This document shows positions 34,142 through 43,159 of a DNA stretch of 64,000 nucleotides, piece after piece (positions within the stretch are counted from its first letter, which is position 1; each line of letters begins with the position of its first letter). The notes beneath the pieces are model-generated. The model was not told where the DNA came from, searched no databases, and saw only the letters and a list, made by a program, of their open reading frames with translations. The stretch is from Arcticimaribacter sp002477625. GTDB taxonomy: Bacteria > Bacteroidota > Bacteroidia > Flavobacteriales > Flavobacteriaceae. The translations under genes were made by a program, and so were the position numbers. The DNA lies in assembly GCA_943846665.1 (NCBI GenBank), contig OX044358.1:1612001-1676000 (forward strand), given 5' to 3'.

Positions 34142-34879
34142 ATGCTGATTACTGGAATATGGTTGACGACTCGTTCTAATTATAAAAAGAACCATTTGTT
34201 TTTTAAATCATGGAGTTGGAGTAATATAAAAGTTCAACCGATTTTTGACCCCTTAGAAGCCGATCTGGCCCTTAAACAAACCAACCTTGATTTTGTTTTT
34301 GTTGAAGACGAATTCCTTGATGTAGCTGGATCCGATTTTCAGATGGAAAATTTAGAGTTGAACACACCCTGGGTCATTAAAATGTGTTCAAATGAACCAA
34401 AGGATTACGACACAGTGTGTTTTTATAAGTCTATTGTGAGGCCTCTAATTCAAGTTGATTTTGAAGAACTCATATCACAAATTATGACATATGAGAGGGA
34501 TTGTGTCTTACGTGATCAATCAGCTTCCAGAAGGCTGTTTACTATTCCAGATACTGAAGACACTTCAATTGTTCCAGTAATAAAAATAAAGAACCTATGC
34601 TACATCAGAAAAAAAACCGAGGGTACTTTAATACAATTTGATAATGGTGTAGTTTATAATTATAAAACGAGTTTTGAAACTTTTTTTAAATTAACACAAA
34701 CACATTCTAATATTTTTGAGGTGACTCCGGGCTTGTTAGTGAATTTAGATAAGTTACAAGAAATAATTCCTAATGAAGAGGAGGACGAATTTGTCTGTAA
34801 CTTAGCTTCCCAAAAAAACATCGAGATATCAAAATCACAAAAAGAGAGTTTAGTCGCCCATATAGAAAACTACTCTTGA
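34142..34879 (+). CDS. Divergent LytTR-like protein with degenerate receiver-like N-terminus
   Basis: A 245-residue protein I do not recognise as a named family. The C-terminal 90 residues (IVPVIKIKNLCYIRKKTEGTL, FFKLTQTHSNIFEVTPGLLVNLDKLQEI) follow the strand pattern of a LytTR DNA-binding domain. The N-terminal half could be a receiver fold lacking a clear phospho-acceptor: LDFVFVEDEFLD sits where LLFLDI would be, with a VCFYKSIVRPL segment near the usual lysine position. It lies 119 bases after the LytTR regulator and could be an accessory DNA-binding factor. Assignment is tentative. Confidence 0.5.
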   Translation: MLITGIWLTTRSNYKKNHLFFKSWSWSNIKVQPIFDPLEADLALKQTNLDFVFVEDEFLDVAGSDFQMENLELNTPWVIKMCSNEPKDYDTVCFYKSIVRPLIQVDFEELISQIMTYERDCVLRDQSASRRLFTIPDTEDTSIVPVIKIKNLCYIRKKTEGTLIQFDNGVVYNYKTSFETFFKLTQTHSNIFEVTPGLLVNLDKLQEIIPNEEEDEFVCNLASQKNIEISKSQKESLVAHIENYS

Positions 34880-34881
34880 AA

Positions 34882-35619
34882 CTATTCTTCTTTTAAAAGT
34901 AGTTCGGCTGAAATCCCTAAGATATATTCTTCAAGGTAGTGTTGAATGAACTCATCCGTAAAATGTTCCTCCCCCAGAATGTTTTTGTCTTTTAGAATGG
35001 ATTCTAACTCAAGTTTTAAATACAATTCAAGATTTTTTTTAGAAACAGGCAAATAGCTGTAATGCCAAGGCTCATATTGAAATCCCTTTCGCTCATGATC
35101 TTTTGTGTAGACCAAGTGGAAGCCAAACGAGTTTGCATGTTCGTCCATCCATTTTTTAAGAGGTGCATAGGGCCCTTCATTTTCAAATAAATGAGGGAGC
35201 AAAACATCTCCTTCGACTTTTGGCTGTACAGCGATTAAATCAATGTCAGTGCCCCAATGATGTCTAGAAGTTCCGGGTATTGTTGAGTATAAAGTTATTT
35301 TTTCTATGTTTTGTTCTGGTGTCATTCCCAAGGCTTCGTTTTTAGTGAATTTACGGTTCCAAATCGCCAATTGCCTATCGAAATCCCGATAACTAGATAC
35401 TACTTGAATTTGAATACTGTCTTGTGCAGCAGCCAATACCATCTTTTCAAATGCGATTGCGGCCTCTTTAACAAGTTTATATTGGTCTCCAATCAGCACT
35501 GGTGATCCTTGCCCAATTAACAACATGGTTTGCGATGATAAAGAACTTTGCTCCTGAGCAGCAAGTGGTAGGAGTGAGCTGAAAAACAGAGAAAAGGATA
35601 GAAGGAGGGTTACTTTCAT
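34882..35619 (-). CDS. M15B (VanY-type) D-alanyl-D-alanine carboxypeptidase
   Basis: A 245-residue exported peptidase with a signal peptide (about 1-20). The LAS-family zinc site is SRHHWGTDIDLIA and WHYSYLP, and the SSYRDFDRQLAIWNRKF segment matches the family. It would trim peptidoglycan stem peptides in the periplasm. It overlaps by four bases the upstream acetyltransferase gene on the same strand. Confidence 0.87.
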   Translation of the reverse strand: MKVTLLLSFSLFFSSLLPLAAQEQSSLSSQTMLLIGQGSPVLIGDQYKLVKEAAIAFEKMVLAAAQDSIQIQVVSSYRDFDRQLAIWNRKFTKNEALGMTPEQNIEKITLYSTIPGTSRHHWGTDIDLIAVQPKVEGDVLLPHLFENEGPYAPLKKWMDEHANSFGFHLVYTKDHERKGFQYEPWHYSYLPVSKKNLELYLKLELESILKDKNILGEEHFTDEFIQHYLEEYILGISAELLLKEE

Positions 35620-36056
35620 TGATTAAATTTTTTGTAAAAACATTGATGCGTTCCAATTACAGGGACTTCAAAAACAGTTCCAATTTCGAGATAGCCCAGT
35701 TTTGTGTAAAAAGATGATGCAGTTACCCGAGCATTGAGCCAAATGTGATTACATACTTTTGTTTTTAGCAGTTGTTCGGCATAAAGCATAAGTGCTTTTC
35801 CAATACCTTTTTGTTGTAATTTTTCGACTACCGCAACCCCGCGAATTTGATAATTTTTACCTTGATTAAAATGCGTTCCATTATTTACATAGCACGAAAG
35901 AACTCCGATAAGACGCTCCTCCTCATAAGCACCAAAGTGAAGCGTTTCCACATCCTCATCGCCAATGAATTTACAACTTTCTAAAGGTTGACCTGCCCTC
36001 AAAATAGGGTGTCGTATTTCGAATGTCTGTGTGCTGGATATGCTTCTGATTTCCAT
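35616..36056 (-). CDS. GNAT-family N-acetyltransferase
   Basis: A 146-residue GNAT protein with the acetyl-CoA loop YQIRGVAVVEKLQQKGIGKALM and a C-terminal YTKLGYLEIGTVFEV. The substrate is unknown. The N-terminal FEIRHPILRAGQPLESC pattern is shared by a small-GNAT subgroup. Probably co-transcribed with the M15B peptidase, whose start it overlaps. Divergent from a second acetyltransferase. Confidence 0.85.
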   Translation of the reverse strand: MEIRSISSTQTFEIRHPILRAGQPLESCKFIGDEDVETLHFGAYEEERLIGVLSCYVNNGTHFNQGKNYQIRGVAVVEKLQQKGIGKALMLYAEQLLKTKVCNHIWLNARVTASSFYTKLGYLEIGTVFEVPVIGTHQCFYKKFNQ

Positions 36057-36172
36057 TGTGGAGTATTCATTTTTTATAAAAATAGAAAATCAAAAGGAGA
36101 ACTACTTTATTTATACTTGTTAATGAAAAAGAATCTCTCTTTTTGTAATTTCACACTTTATCTTTTTACAAT

Positions 36173-36598
36173 ATGGACATTCAATTTCAAATTCTTGATA
36201 AAGAATCAATTTCAAGTATCATTCCTTTGATACAAGAATTTACTAATAACAAATTCTCAGATGAGGTTCTTCGTTCTCGTTTTGAAGCTATGTTTACTCA
36301 GAATTACGAGTGCTTGGGCATGTTATACGAAGAAAAACTGATTGGTGTTTGTGGCCTTTGGTTTCAAACCCGACATTATGCTGGATTGAGCTGCGAGCCG
36401 GATCATGTTTTTATTCTACCCCAATATCAGGGCCAAGGCCTTGGCGATACAATGTTCGAATATATCGCTCAGTATTGCAAGGCCAAGGGGTGTGATTCTT
36501 TAGAACTCAACACCTATGTGCAGAATACGGCTTCGCATAAGTTTTATTATAATCAAGGTTTTAAAATCTTAGGCTATCATTTTTTCAAAGATTTGTAA
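36173..36598 (+). CDS. GNAT-family N-acetyltransferase
   Basis: A 141-residue GNAT protein. The pyrophosphate-binding loop is FILPQYQGQGLGDTMFEYI and the C-terminus has LNTYVQNTASHKFYYNQGFKILGYHF. The substrate is unknown. It stands between a divergent GNAT gene and tRNA-Gly. ATG at 36173. Confidence 0.85.
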   Translation: MDIQFQILDKESISSIIPLIQEFTNNKFSDEVLRSRFEAMFTQNYECLGMLYEEKLIGVCGLWFQTRHYAGLSCEPDHVFILPQYQGQGLGDTMFEYIAQYCKAKGCDSLELNTYVQNTASHKFYYNQGFKILGYHFFKDL

Positions 36599-36624
36599 AG
36601 AAGTGCTATATTAGCATTTGAAAA

Positions 36625-36697
36625 GCGAGAGTAGCTCAGTTGGTAGAGCGTCAGCCTTCCAAGCTGAATGTCGCCGGTTCGAACCCGGTCTCTCGCT
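36625..36697 (+). tRNA. tRNA-Gly (TCC anticodon)
   Basis: The 73 bases fold as a full cloverleaf: acceptor GCGAGAG (36625-36631) pairs with CTCTCGC (36690-36696), with discriminator T. The D-arm reads AGCTCAGTTGGTAGAGC, the anticodon stem CAGCC/AGCTG holds a CTTCCAA loop with anticodon TCC, and the T-arm has GGTTCGAACCC. The 3' CCA is not encoded. A T-run follows directly (36698 onward). Confidence 0.97.
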
Positions 36698-36809
36698 CTT
36701 TTTTTATGCCTTTTTTTAAGGGAATAAAGCTCAATGAGGATCTTACTTTAACAGTAATATTAACACCTCTTTTTCTTGGTCGTAGGAATTATATTTTTAT
36801 TTTTAAACA

Positions 36810-37538
36810 ATGAAGACTAAACTTCTTTTTTTGGCACTCCTTTGTTCTTATTTGAATTTTGGACAAGAAAGCAGAACCTCCATAAAAGGACGCCTGCTTT
36901 ATAGAAACAGTAATGTGATTGCAGCAAATGTGGTTAATAATACAGCCCAGTTCAATACAATTACAAACGGAGAAGGGGAGTTCGAGATTCCAGTTCGAGT
37001 AGGAGACGAGCTTATTTTTTCATCGGTACAATACAAAATTAGAACGGTAAAGGTTACTGCCGAAATGATTAAGAAAAACCGTATTGTAGTTTCTATAAAC
37101 GAACGGATTAATATTTTGGATGAGGTTGTTGTTGGTCCCGAAAACCAGCAAAAGTTCTTGGATATGAAAAAGGAAGAATTTAAGCGTGTTGATTATACCC
37201 AAGATAAATCAACCAAATTAATCAATAGAGCTGCCGATGATCGACAACTTGCAAATGGTCTTAATTTTGTAAATGTAGCCAAGCTTTTGGGTCGTTTGTT
37301 GTCTAAAAACGAAGGGAATTCCGAGAAAAAATTAATTCCTAGCGAAGTGCTTCCCTACCTTTTTGAAACTACTTTTTTCACTGAAGACCTGGGACTGAGC
37401 GCAGAAGAAGCAGAAGGTTTTTTAATGGAAATGGATCGTATTTTACCCACTCAAAAACTGTTTAAGAAAGACATGGAGTTCCAGTTAATCGATTACCTAG
37501 TCAAAGCCAGTCAGGAATACAAGACACAAGTTAGGTGA
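36810..37538 (+). CDS. CarboxypepD_reg-like domain protein (paralogue 1)
   Basis: A 242-residue exported protein: signal peptide about 1-18 (ending FGQ), then an Ig-like carboxypeptidase-regulatory domain at about 22-110 (IKGRLLYRNSNVIAANVVN, NGEGEFEIPVRVGDELIFSSVQ, NILDEVVV) of the type that starts TonB-dependent outer-membrane proteins. The rest is helical and charged without a barrel. The next gene is a diverged copy. Function unknown. Confidence 0.75.
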   Translation: MKTKLLFLALLCSYLNFGQESRTSIKGRLLYRNSNVIAANVVNNTAQFNTITNGEGEFEIPVRVGDELIFSSVQYKIRTVKVTAEMIKKNRIVVSINERINILDEVVVGPENQQKFLDMKKEEFKRVDYTQDKSTKLINRAADDRQLANGLNFVNVAKLLGRLLSKNEGNSEKKLIPSEVLPYLFETTFFTEDLGLSAEEAEGFLMEMDRILPTQKLFKKDMEFQLIDYLVKASQEYKTQVR

Positions 37539-38317
37539 AAACAGGTTTTTGCATTGTTTCTTTTTTTATTTGCCTTTCAGGTGGATCCCTTTACAGTCAG
37601 CAATTCAAGTTGCTCCAAGGTAAATTACACCACGAAAGCCTCTCGCTTTCTGGAATTCATGTGGTGAATACTTCCCGTGCAAACGCGGTCATTTCAGATG
37701 CCGATGGTTATTTTGAAATTTCAGTGCAGGTAGGGGAACGGTTGCAATTTTCTGGAATTCAGTTTAAATTCAAAGAGTTGCTGATTAGCCAGTCGGTTTT
37801 TGATTCAGAATTAATAACCGTTTATTTAGAAGCTTTTGTTAATGAACTCGATGAAGTGATCGTTAAACCCCACGATTTATCCGGAAACTTATCCTCAGAC
37901 ATAACCAATGCAAACATCCCCAGACCTTTAAATTTTTATGATGTAGGTATACCAGGATTTAAAGAGCAGCGAAAAGAACGCATCCCCTCAATTCAGGAGA
38001 TGGCACTCAACTTAGCCTTAGTTCAGGTTGATGTTGAAGCAGTTTATAAGTACGTTTCTGGCTACTATAGAAAATTAAAATTGAAACGTAAACAAGACAA
38101 AGAATTTAAAACGATGTTGAAGATTATTGAGTTTTATGGCTTATATTTCTTTTCTGAAAATTATAATTTGGAACCTGAGCAAGTCTATGATTTTGTATTG
38201 GGGTGTAGTGAAAACACAACATTACTTCAATTATTCAATCAAAGCAGGCACAAGGAAATAGTACAAACGTTTTCTGACTATGCCAAAACTTACACCCAAA
38301 CCAATGTACCAGATTAG
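37535..38317 (+). CDS. CarboxypepD_reg-like domain protein (paralogue 2)
   Basis: A 260-residue protein starting at GTG, overlapping the stop of paralogue 1 by four bases. Signal peptide about 1-20, then the same regulatory domain (LQGKLHHESLSLSGIHVVN, DADGYFEISVQVGERLQFSGIQ, NELDEVIV) and a helical tail. Tandem duplication with divergence is the simplest explanation. It overlaps the following DUF6702 gene by 14 bases. Confidence 0.75.
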   Translation: MKTGFCIVSFFICLSGGSLYSQQFKLLQGKLHHESLSLSGIHVVNTSRANAVISDADGYFEISVQVGERLQFSGIQFKFKELLISQSVFDSELITVYLEAFVNELDEVIVKPHDLSGNLSSDITNANIPRPLNFYDVGIPGFKEQRKERIPSIQEMALNLALVQVDVEAVYKYVSGYYRKLKLKRKQDKEFKTMLKIIEFYGLYFFSENYNLEPEQVYDFVLGCSENTTLLQLFNQSRHKEIVQTFSDYAKTYTQTNVPD

Positions 38318-38816
38318 AGCCGTCTCCATTTTGTTTTTTATCGTTACCTTCTTGAGTAGTTCAAGTAGCCTTCACGACTATTATGTTTCCAGTACAGAGG
38401 TCGTTTATGTTGAAGATAAGCAGCAATTACATGTGACTACCCGAATTTATATTGACGATATAGAGGCTTATTTTAATGCGCAAACCGAAGATAAAATCCA
38501 ACTTCAACCCGATATAAAAGCTGCAACAATTGATTCCTTAGTTCAGCTTTTTTTTGAAAATAACTTTAATTTATTTTTTGACAAAAAAAAAGTTGCACTC
38601 AACTATATTGGGAGACAATATAAAGATGATCAAATTCTAATCTTTGCAGAAGCGACAGTGCTGCACCCTTCTTCAAGTTTTGAAATCCGCAACACAATCT
38701 TGATTCCCTTTCGTACGGGGCAGCAAAATATAGTTCATTTAAAAACTACAAATACAAAAAAGAGTTTTCTAATGGATGCTTCCAAAACAATTTTAGCACA
38801 ATTTTGGACACATTAA
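38304..38816 (+). CDS. DUF6702 family exported protein
   Basis: A 170-residue protein from the ATG at 38304; an upstream ATG at 38280 adds eight residues. Signal peptide, then the DUF6702 pattern: HDYYVSSTEVVYVEDKQQLHVTTRIYIDDIEAYF. Function unknown. It sits between the CarboxypepD_reg pair and the M1 peptidase on one strand; this combination appears, as I recall, in other flavobacteria. Confidence 0.8.
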   Translation: MYQIRAVSILFFIVTFLSSSSSLHDYYVSSTEVVYVEDKQQLHVTTRIYIDDIEAYFNAQTEDKIQLQPDIKAATIDSLVQLFFENNFNLFFDKKKVALNYIGRQYKDDQILIFAEATVLHPSSSFEIRNTILIPFRTGQQNIVHLKTTNTKKSFLMDASKTILAQFWTH

Positions 38817-38865
38817 TTTAAAAAAAAAGCTACTTTACAATCAAATTAAATCTTATCAATTACTT

Positions 38866-41127
38866 ATGAGACATATTTTTTCATTTTTCGCCTTTGTTTT
38901 TATTTCTTCTGCTACTCTTGTTGCTCAAGAAGAAGCCCCATCTAAAACGCAAGCTGGTCACAAAAACAACAATAACTTCAAGCAACTTTATGAAGAGTTT
39001 GCTACTCCAAACCGATTTAGAACGGCTTCTGGAGCCCCTGGTGTTGATTACTATCAGCAGCAAGTAGATTATGTCATGGACATCGAATTGGATGACGAAA
39101 ACACCAAGCTTTACGGAGAAGAAACCATTACTTACACAAATAATTCTCCAGATGAACTTGCATATTTTTGGGTTCAATTGGATCAGAACATTCGAACAAA
39201 AGACGCTCCCGCTTTAGAGAAAAATGCCTCAGGCATCTCTCCTTTAAAAAGGGTTGAAAGTTTTGTTGATGAGGCAATGGATGAACCCTTTAACGGTGGA
39301 TTTAACATACAACATGTTAAAGATGCAAACGGGAAACCTCTTCGCTATATCATAAATCAAACCATGATGCGGGTTGATCTTCCTACTCCTTTAAAAAGTG
39401 GAGCACAATATGTGTTCTCAATCAAATGGTGGTATAATGTAAATAACCACGTTACAGACAGAGCCCGTTCTGGATACGAGTATTTCCCTGAAGACGACAA
39501 CAGAGCCTACGTAATAGCACAATTCTTTCCTAGGTTGGCTGTGTATAACGATGTTGAAGGCTGGCAGAACTATCAGTTCTGGGGCAATGGTGAGTTCGCA
39601 TTAAATTTTGGAAATTACGAGGTGAACATTACCGTTCCAGAAGATCACATTATGGAGGCTACAGGAGAGTTGCAAAACCCAAAAGAGGTCCTTTCTCGAA
39701 CCGAGTTTCAACGCTACAAAAAAGCATTAAATACCTTCGATGAGCCTGTTTTTATTGTAACCCAGGAAGAAGCTGAAGCAAAAGAAGCAACCAAAGCAAC
39801 TAAAAAAAGTACATGGAAGTTTGTAGCTGAAAATGTACGTGACTTTGGGTTTGCAACCTCGAGACGTTTTATTTGGGATATGATGGCTGTTAAAGTGGGA
39901 AATCAAAACGTAATTGCAGCTTCTCTTTATCCTAAGGAAGGAAATCCATTATGGGAAGAGTATTCCACCAAAGTAGTTGCACACTCCTTAGAAGTTTATT
40001 CAAAATATACATTTGACTATCCCTACCCCAAAGCAGTTTCTGTTCATGCCAAAAACCAAGGGATGGAATACCCTATGATTTGCTGGAATTATGGGAGACC
40101 CAATGAAGATGGAACCTATTCTGACCGCGTTAAGTATGGAATGATTAGCGTCATCATTCATGAAGTTGGACATAACTATTTCCCGATGATTGTAAACTCA
40201 GATGAACGTCAGTGGGGATGGATGGATGAAGGCTTAGATACGTTTATGCAATATTTAACAGAACAAGAGTTTGAAACCGATTATCCTTCAAGAAGAGGTG
40301 ACCCTTCGAAGATTGTTCGATATATGTCTGGCGATCAGGATTTCATCAGTCCAATTATGTCGAATCCAGAAAACGTATATCAGTTAGGACCCAATGCTTA
40401 CGGGAAACCTGCAACTGCTCTCAATATTTTGAGAGAAACGATTATGGGGAAAGAACTATTCGATTATGCTTTTAAAACCTATGCACAGCGTTGGATGTTT
40501 AAGCATCCTACACCAGAAGATTTCTTTAGAACAATGGAAGATGCTTCTGCTGTAGATTTGGATTGGTTTTGGAGGGGATGGTTTTACTCGACTGATGTTG
40601 TTGATATAGGGTTAAAGTCGGTTAAACGCTACCACATTTCGCCAAACCCAACACAAGAAGTTAAAGAATTGGTTAGTAGTTATGGAATGACAGTAGATGA
40701 GCTTCCTCCCATGGTATTCATGGTTGCAGAAGATTCAGAAGAATTTACAGAAGAGTTGGATAGCCCAGAGATTAATTCGGATGTCTTAAAAAATTATCTA
40801 GCTGAGAATAGTGCCGATCTTGCTGGCAAAACCTTACCCAAATTCTTTTATGAAATCGAATTTGAGAAGCCAGGCGGAATTGTAATGCCAATTATTGTTG
40901 AGTATGCTTATGCAGATGGTACAAAGGAGTTGGTTACTTATCCTGTACAAGTTTGGCGCAAGAATGACCAATCAGTAAAGAAAATGCTTACCTCGGATAA
41001 AGAAATCATAGGCATAACGATAGATCCAAAAGCTGAAACAGCAGATGTTGATTTATCAAATAATGCGTGGCCAAAAGAAGAAGTTAAAACCGACTTTGAC
41101 AAGTTCAAGGAAACTGTAAAAGGATAA
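38866..41127 (+). CDS. M1-family metallopeptidase
   Basis: A 753-residue secreted aminopeptidase-like protein with a signal peptide (about 1-20). The zinc site is HEVGH with the downstream glutamate in WGWMDEGLDTF; the exopeptidase-type GMEYPMICW segment corresponds to the usual GxMEN. The N-terminal beta-sandwich (LDDENTKLYGEETITYTN) and C-terminal region fit the family. Likely periplasmic peptide digestion. Followed by a strong intrinsic terminator. Confidence 0.9.
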   Translation: MRHIFSFFAFVFISSATLVAQEEAPSKTQAGHKNNNNFKQLYEEFATPNRFRTASGAPGVDYYQQQVDYVMDIELDDENTKLYGEETITYTNNSPDELAYFWVQLDQNIRTKDAPALEKNASGISPLKRVESFVDEAMDEPFNGGFNIQHVKDANGKPLRYIINQTMMRVDLPTPLKSGAQYVFSIKWWYNVNNHVTDRARSGYEYFPEDDNRAYVIAQFFPRLAVYNDVEGWQNYQFWGNGEFALNFGNYEVNITVPEDHIMEATGELQNPKEVLSRTEFQRYKKALNTFDEPVFIVTQEEAEAKEATKATKKSTWKFVAENVRDFGFATSRRFIWDMMAVKVGNQNVIAASLYPKEGNPLWEEYSTKVVAHSLEVYSKYTFDYPYPKAVSVHAKNQGMEYPMICWNYGRPNEDGTYSDRVKYGMISVIIHEVGHNYFPMIVNSDERQWGWMDEGLDTFMQYLTEQEFETDYPSRRGDPSKIVRYMSGDQDFISPIMSNPENVYQLGPNAYGKPATALNILRETIMGKELFDYAFKTYAQRWMFKHPTPEDFFRTMEDASAVDLDWFWRGWFYSTDVVDIGLKSVKRYHISPNPTQEVKELVSSYGMTVDELPPMVFMVAEDSEEFTEELDSPEINSDVLKNYLAENSADLAGKTLPKFFYEIEFEKPGGIVMPIIVEYAYADGTKELVTYPVQVWRKNDQSVKKMLTSDKEIIGITIDPKAETADVDLSNNAWPKEEVKTDFDKFKETVKG

Positions 41128-41139
41128 TGTCAAAATAAT

Positions 41140-41170
41140 AAAAGCAGCTAAAAGTTTTAGCTGCTTTTTT
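41140..41170 (+). terminator. Intrinsic terminator after the M1 peptidase gene
   Basis: AAAAGCAGCTAAAA (41140-41153) and its reverse complement TTTTAGCTGCTTTT (41155-41168) form a long stem with a run of six T at the end. It closes the 36.8-41.1 kb transcript and isolates tatA. Confidence 0.85.
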
Positions 41171-41200
41171 ATTGACTGTATATTTGTAAAAAACTAGTAG

Positions 41201-41470
41201 ATGTTTACATTCATCAGCGGTGCAGAAATAGTATTTGTTTTCTTCATTGTGCTTTTAATATTTGGTGCAGACAAAATCCCTTCCATTGCTAGAGGATTGG
41301 CAAAGGGAATGACTCAAGTGCGTAATGCAACGAATGAAATTAAAACAGAGATCCAAAAGTCTGCGGAAATTGACCCTTCTAAATCCATTACTTCAGAATT
41401 GACCAAAGAAATTGATCAAGTCAAAGACGATTTCGATAAAATTACGGGATCAATCAAAAGGAAACTTTAA
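41201..41470 (+). CDS. TatA/B-type twin-arginine translocase protein
   Basis: An 89-residue protein with one N-terminal helix (about 6-22), the hinge FGADKIPSIARGLAKGM, an amphipathic helix and an acidic-basic tail, the TatA/MttA architecture. It would form the pore or receptor part of the Tat system. No tatC is adjacent. TATATTTG at 41179-41186 is a plausible promoter element. Convergent with the methyltransferase, overlapping by four bases. Confidence 0.88.
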   Translation: MFTFISGAEIVFVFFIVLLIFGADKIPSIARGLAKGMTQVRNATNEIKTEIQKSAEIDPSKSITSELTKEIDQVKDDFDKITGSIKRKL

Positions 41471-42108
41471 CGAATACGACTCAATGTCAAGCCATCTCGT
41501 AAAGGAAGTAAAACGCTTTCTATTTTTGGGTCGCTAGCTAGGAGGCGATTGAATTCTTGAAGCACTTGTGTATCCATGTCTTTTGGGTCTGCTTGCTTAA
41601 CTACCTTGCCACTCCACAATACATTGTCTGATAAAATCACTCCCCCAGCATTCATTTTGGGAAGTACTAGCTCATAGTAATTGAGGTAATTTGTTTTGTC
41701 TGCATCCAAAAAAACTAGGTCGTATCCCGATTTGAGTTTTGGAATGATGTCGATTGCATTGCCCAGGTGTTGCTCAATTTGCGAACCATAGCCCGATCGA
41801 TCAAAGTATTTTCTTTGAAAATCAAATAATTCTTCATTTTTGTCAACAGTGTCTATAGAGCCGCCTTTAACCAGGCCTTCAGCCAAACATAAGGTTGCAT
41901 AGCCCGTATAGGTTCCAATTTCTAAAATTCTTGTGGGACTTGTTAATTTTGAAAGCATACTCAAAAAACGACCCTGTAGAGTCCCGCTCAACATTCTCGG
42001 TAAAAGAACTTTTTGGTAAGTCTCTCGAGTGAGTTCTTTTAAAATTTCAGGTTCATCATGTGAGTTTTTGGTCACATAGTCGAGAAGCTCTTCACTGATA
42101 AAATCCAT
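41467..42108 (-). CDS. O-methyltransferase (caffeoyl-CoA OMT family)
   Basis: A 213-residue class I SAM methyltransferase. RILEIGTYTGYATLCLAEGL is motif I; VDKNEE, DLVFLDADKTNYLNYYE and ILSDNVLWSGKV are the later motifs with the metal-site aspartates. These enzymes methylate small catechols or similar; the substrate is unknown. Start touches the stop of the flavin reductase-like gene, so they are co-translated. Confidence 0.9.
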   Translation of the reverse strand: MDFISEELLDYVTKNSHDEPEILKELTRETYQKVLLPRMLSGTLQGRFLSMLSKLTSPTRILEIGTYTGYATLCLAEGLVKGGSIDTVDKNEELFDFQRKYFDRSGYGSQIEQHLGNAIDIIPKLKSGYDLVFLDADKTNYLNYYELVLPKMNAGGVILSDNVLWSGKVVKQADPKDMDTQVLQEFNRLLASDPKIESVLLPLRDGLTLSRIR

Positions 42109-42731
42109 TATTCTTGCGTTTTTGGTCGTGCATACGGATAGCGTTCAAGGAGTTTGGGTAGTGCATAACCATCGAGTCCATTGATTGCAACCACGCCTCC
42201 TTTATCCAACTGTACCCAACCATCTTCTAAGAGCATTTCATCTTCCATGAAAATATGCTCAACTTGTCCAACAAGCATCAACGTATCATTTTCTTTGATG
42301 TGATATTCATTTACATAGGTACATCCCAATTGGAGTGGGGCATTTTTAACAAATGGAGCCTCGATGTTTTCTTTGTATTCTTCTTCTAAGTCCGTCTGTG
42401 AAAATTCTGAAACATCCTCAGGATATTTTGCTGAGGTATGGTGTGCATCTTCGATTTGACTGTAATGGATGTTATTAACGGTGAAGAAGCCTGTGTCCTT
42501 CATGTTTTGATGGGTATGCCTCGGAACTGTTGTTGGTCTTAGAATAAAACCGATCAGCGGAGGATTGCTTCCTAAGTGAACCACAGAGTTAAAAACAGCA
42601 AGGTTTGTATTTCCTTCCTTAGATTGTGTACCAATCAAATTGGCAGATTTATAACCCGTACAGCTGTTTATCATATTCAAGCGATAAATTGAGGGCATCG
42701 CTCCAATAGCCTCCTTAGAGAAGTGTTTCAT
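42108..42731 (-). CDS. Flavin reductase-like FMN-binding protein
   Basis: A 207-residue protein from the ATG at 42731; the longer frame adds 17 unconserved residues. It has the split-barrel flavin fold pattern, with CTGYKSANLIGT, NPPLIGFILRPT and the FTVNNIHYSQIEDAHHTSAKYP segment. Family members bind FMN and reduce flavins or substrates; role here unknown. Middle gene of a three-gene minus operon. Confidence 0.85.
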   Translation of the reverse strand: MKHFSKEAIGAMPSIYRLNMINSCTGYKSANLIGTQSKEGNTNLAVFNSVVHLGSNPPLIGFILRPTTVPRHTHQNMKDTGFFTVNNIHYSQIEDAHHTSAKYPEDVSEFSQTDLEEEYKENIEAPFVKNAPLQLGCTYVNEYHIKENDTLMLVGQVEHIFMEDEMLLEDGWVQLDKGGVVAINGLDGYALPKLLERYPYARPKTQE

Positions 42732-42778
42732 TGTTTTTTTTGTAAAGATAATAGAAGGAAAAGTTTTTTTGATAAAAA

Positions 42779-42988
42779 TCAAGAGCCATTCTTTTCATCA
42801 TCTTCTTTGATGATTTGAGTCAATAATAAAATAACTCCACCTACGAGAAAAGCCATATAAATTAAGTGTTTATAATTTTCTATGCCCTTGAACGAGCCAC
42901 TTAAAACAACCACATCGACTAAACTAATAAAAGCAAAAAGGAAGACCAGTATAAATAGTATTCTGTATTTAGAGTAAAATGATTTCAT
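42779..42988 (-). CDS. Small two-helix membrane protein
   Basis: A 69-residue protein with helices at about 9-29 and 40-60 and a charged tail (KEDDEKNGS). No family recognised. It is upstream of the flavin reductase-like gene and on the same strand, with good spacing, so probably real. Confidence 0.6.
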   Translation of the reverse strand: MKSFYSKYRILFILVFLFAFISLVDVVVLSGSFKGIENYKHLIYMAFLVGGVILLLTQIIKEDDEKNGS

Positions 42989-43159
42989 AGGAGAAAGTAG
43001 CGGGTTTGGTTTTTTAAAGATAGAAGTTAACTAAATTAATTAAAATCAGGGCCTCTTTTTGATGAATATGAAAGGTCCAAGTGTTAGTTTTTTTTGGTAA
43101 AAAGCTTAAATAGACTATAATTTTATAATTATAGTAAATAATTACTTTATTTTTACCCT

